Assembly: GCA_902771745.1 (NCBI GenBank) | Contig: CACXYG010000073.1 | Span: forward strand, 1-7,047 | Origin: an uncultured Erysipelotrichaceae bacterium | Lineage (GTDB): Bacteria; Bacillota_I; Bacilli_A; RFN20; CAG-288 | Length of the DNA stretch: 7,047 bases | Direction of reading: 5' to 3' | Part shown: positions 6,154 through 7,047 of the stretch, piece after piece | Numbering within the stretch: the stretch's first letter is position 1 | How the letters are laid out: every line of letters begins with the position of its first letter | Position numbers and translations under genes: made by a program | Notes under the pieces: generated by a model | Database searches by the model: none | What the model saw: only the letters and a program-made list of their open reading frames with translations | What the model was told of the DNA's origin: nothing

Positions 6154-7044
6154 CTACTCACCTAAAATGGTGACCTCTTTGCCATAGAAGTAAGAAATAA
6201 TAGTCTGAGGACCACAGGATGCGCCGAGAATTGGACCAAGTGGGTTCATGAAGTATCTAGCGAACTTCACACCCTTGGCTTCGACCATAGCAATAATAGC
6301 CTTAGCATCATCTTCGCAGTCAGCGTTATCGATAGCCAACCAGTTCTTTTCTGGTTCGATAGCGTTATCGACGATAGACTGAGCGATTTCTTCTAAAGCG
6401 GCTTTTCTACCACGAACCTTCTTGTAAGCATAGTTGTTGCCCTTGACATCAGAGATGATGATTGGCTTGATGCCAATGATGTTACCAAAGAAGGCAGCAC
6501 CGGCTTTGACTCTACCGGCGTTCTTTAAATAAGTTAAGGTACCGACAGTAGCGAACTGGTTATATTTGAGTTTTTCTCTTTCGGTGATAGCAGCAACTTC
6601 ATCAATGGTCTTGCCTTCCGATCTTAAAAGGCTAGCCTTGATACCCATGAAGCCCTGACCCATACCAGAGTTGAGAGCATCGATGACGATAATCTTGGCA
6701 TCTGGTCTCTGTTCCATGATCTGCTTGGCAACTTTGGCACCGAGCTTGACAGAACCGGATAAAGCAGAAGAACAACCGATGTATAAAACATCCATACCCT
6801 TGTCGAGGTATTCGTTGAACTTGCTCTTATATTCGTCTTCCGTAACCAACTGAGTGTATGGTCTGGTACCACTCTTCATAATTTCGTAGAATTCCTTTGG
6901 AGACATATCTGGCCAAGCCAAATCAGCGGCATAGACTTTGTCGTCCAAGGAGACACCCATCTTACAATAGTCAAGGTCGAATTCTTTTAAGTTGTCGACG
7001 GTGAGGTTGCAAGTGGAGTCGAGTAAAATAGCGTAATTTCTCAT
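6154..7044 (-). CDS. fakB: DegV family fatty-acid-binding protein (probable FakB)
   Basis: DegV/FakB proteins bind a fatty acid and present its carboxylate to FakA. This 296-aa protein is full length, with ATG at 7044 giving the usual N-terminus NYAILLDSTCNLT. Family features are DST (9-11), a Thr at 64 where the ligand-binding Thr is expected, SSALSGS (92-98), and YLKNAGRVKAGAAFFGN (172-188) with R178 in the usual GGRI position. Two ligand-side motifs differ from S. aureus FakB: the TSQPS motif is TQLVT (64-68), and the usual HxGPG is SCGPQ (276-280), so the conserved His is Ser. The pairing with fakA argues for a FakB role, but ligand preference may differ. It is the first visible gene of the operon; its ribosome binding site and promoter lie beyond the window. 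Gene symbol by function, not by orthology to a named FakB. Confidence 0.85.
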   Translation of the reverse strand: MRNYAILLDSTCNLTVDNLKEFDLDYCKMGVSLDDKVYAADLAWPDMSPKEFYEIMKSGTRPYTQLVTEDEYKSKFNEYLDKGMDVLYIGCSSALSGSVKLGAKVAKQIMEQRPDAKIIVIDALNSGMGQGFMGIKASLLRSEGKTIDEVAAITEREKLKYNQFATVGTLTYLKNAGRVKAGAAFFGNIIGIKPIIISDVKGNNYAYKKVRGRKAALEEIAQSIVDNAIEPEKNWLAIDNADCEDDAKAIIAMVEAKGVKFARYFMNPLGPILGASCGPQTIISYFYGKEVTILGE

Positions 7045-7047
7045 AAT

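Overview
The window reads as a chromosomal housekeeping segment of a low-to-moderate-GC Firmicute. The gene order rpmH-rnpA-yidC-jag is the conserved block found near the origin in this phylum. YidC carries a lipoprotein signal as in Gram-positives, and an acyl-phosphate route (DegV/FakB, FakA, PlsX) is present. TGG is used for Trp and no gene needs UGA as a sense codon, so the standard bacterial code fits. The long extracytoplasmic YidC domain and the style of the DegV protein suggest an Erysipelotrichia-like lineage. That placement is inference from remembered protein style, not a search result.

Layout, left to right. Positions 1-60 hold a perfect 28-bp palindrome followed by a short T-rich run, probably the terminator of a gene outside the window. 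Positions 73-492 are an open frame that looks coding, but it has no ATG, GTG or ribosome binding site at its head and I do not recognise it; it may be a 5'-damaged gene. Positions 510-567 hold an AT-rich block and a promoter driving rpmH (L34), rnpA (RNase P protein), yidC (membrane insertase) and jag/khpB (KH-R3H RNA-binding protein) on the + strand. A hairpin with a T-run overlaps the rpmH stop codon and probably lowers read-through into rnpA. A strong terminator follows jag.

The right half (3466-7047) is a convergent - strand operon transcribed in the order degV/fakB, fakA, plsX. The genes are separated by 6 nt and then overlap by 1 nt, and a terminator follows plsX. Its promoter lies beyond the right edge. 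Together the three proteins form a compact route: FakB presents a fatty acid, FakA phosphorylates it, and PlsX interconverts acyl-phosphate and acyl-ACP. The acyl-phosphate feeds phospholipid synthesis.

I found no mobile element, CRISPR array, tRNA, rRNA or clear oriC/DnaA-box cluster. No wholly new system is visible. The points worth a second look are unusual residues in otherwise standard proteins (RnpA RNR motif, L34 position 16, PlsX and DegV ligand motifs), the enlarged YidC surface domain, the rpmH/rnpA attenuator, and the start-less first frame.
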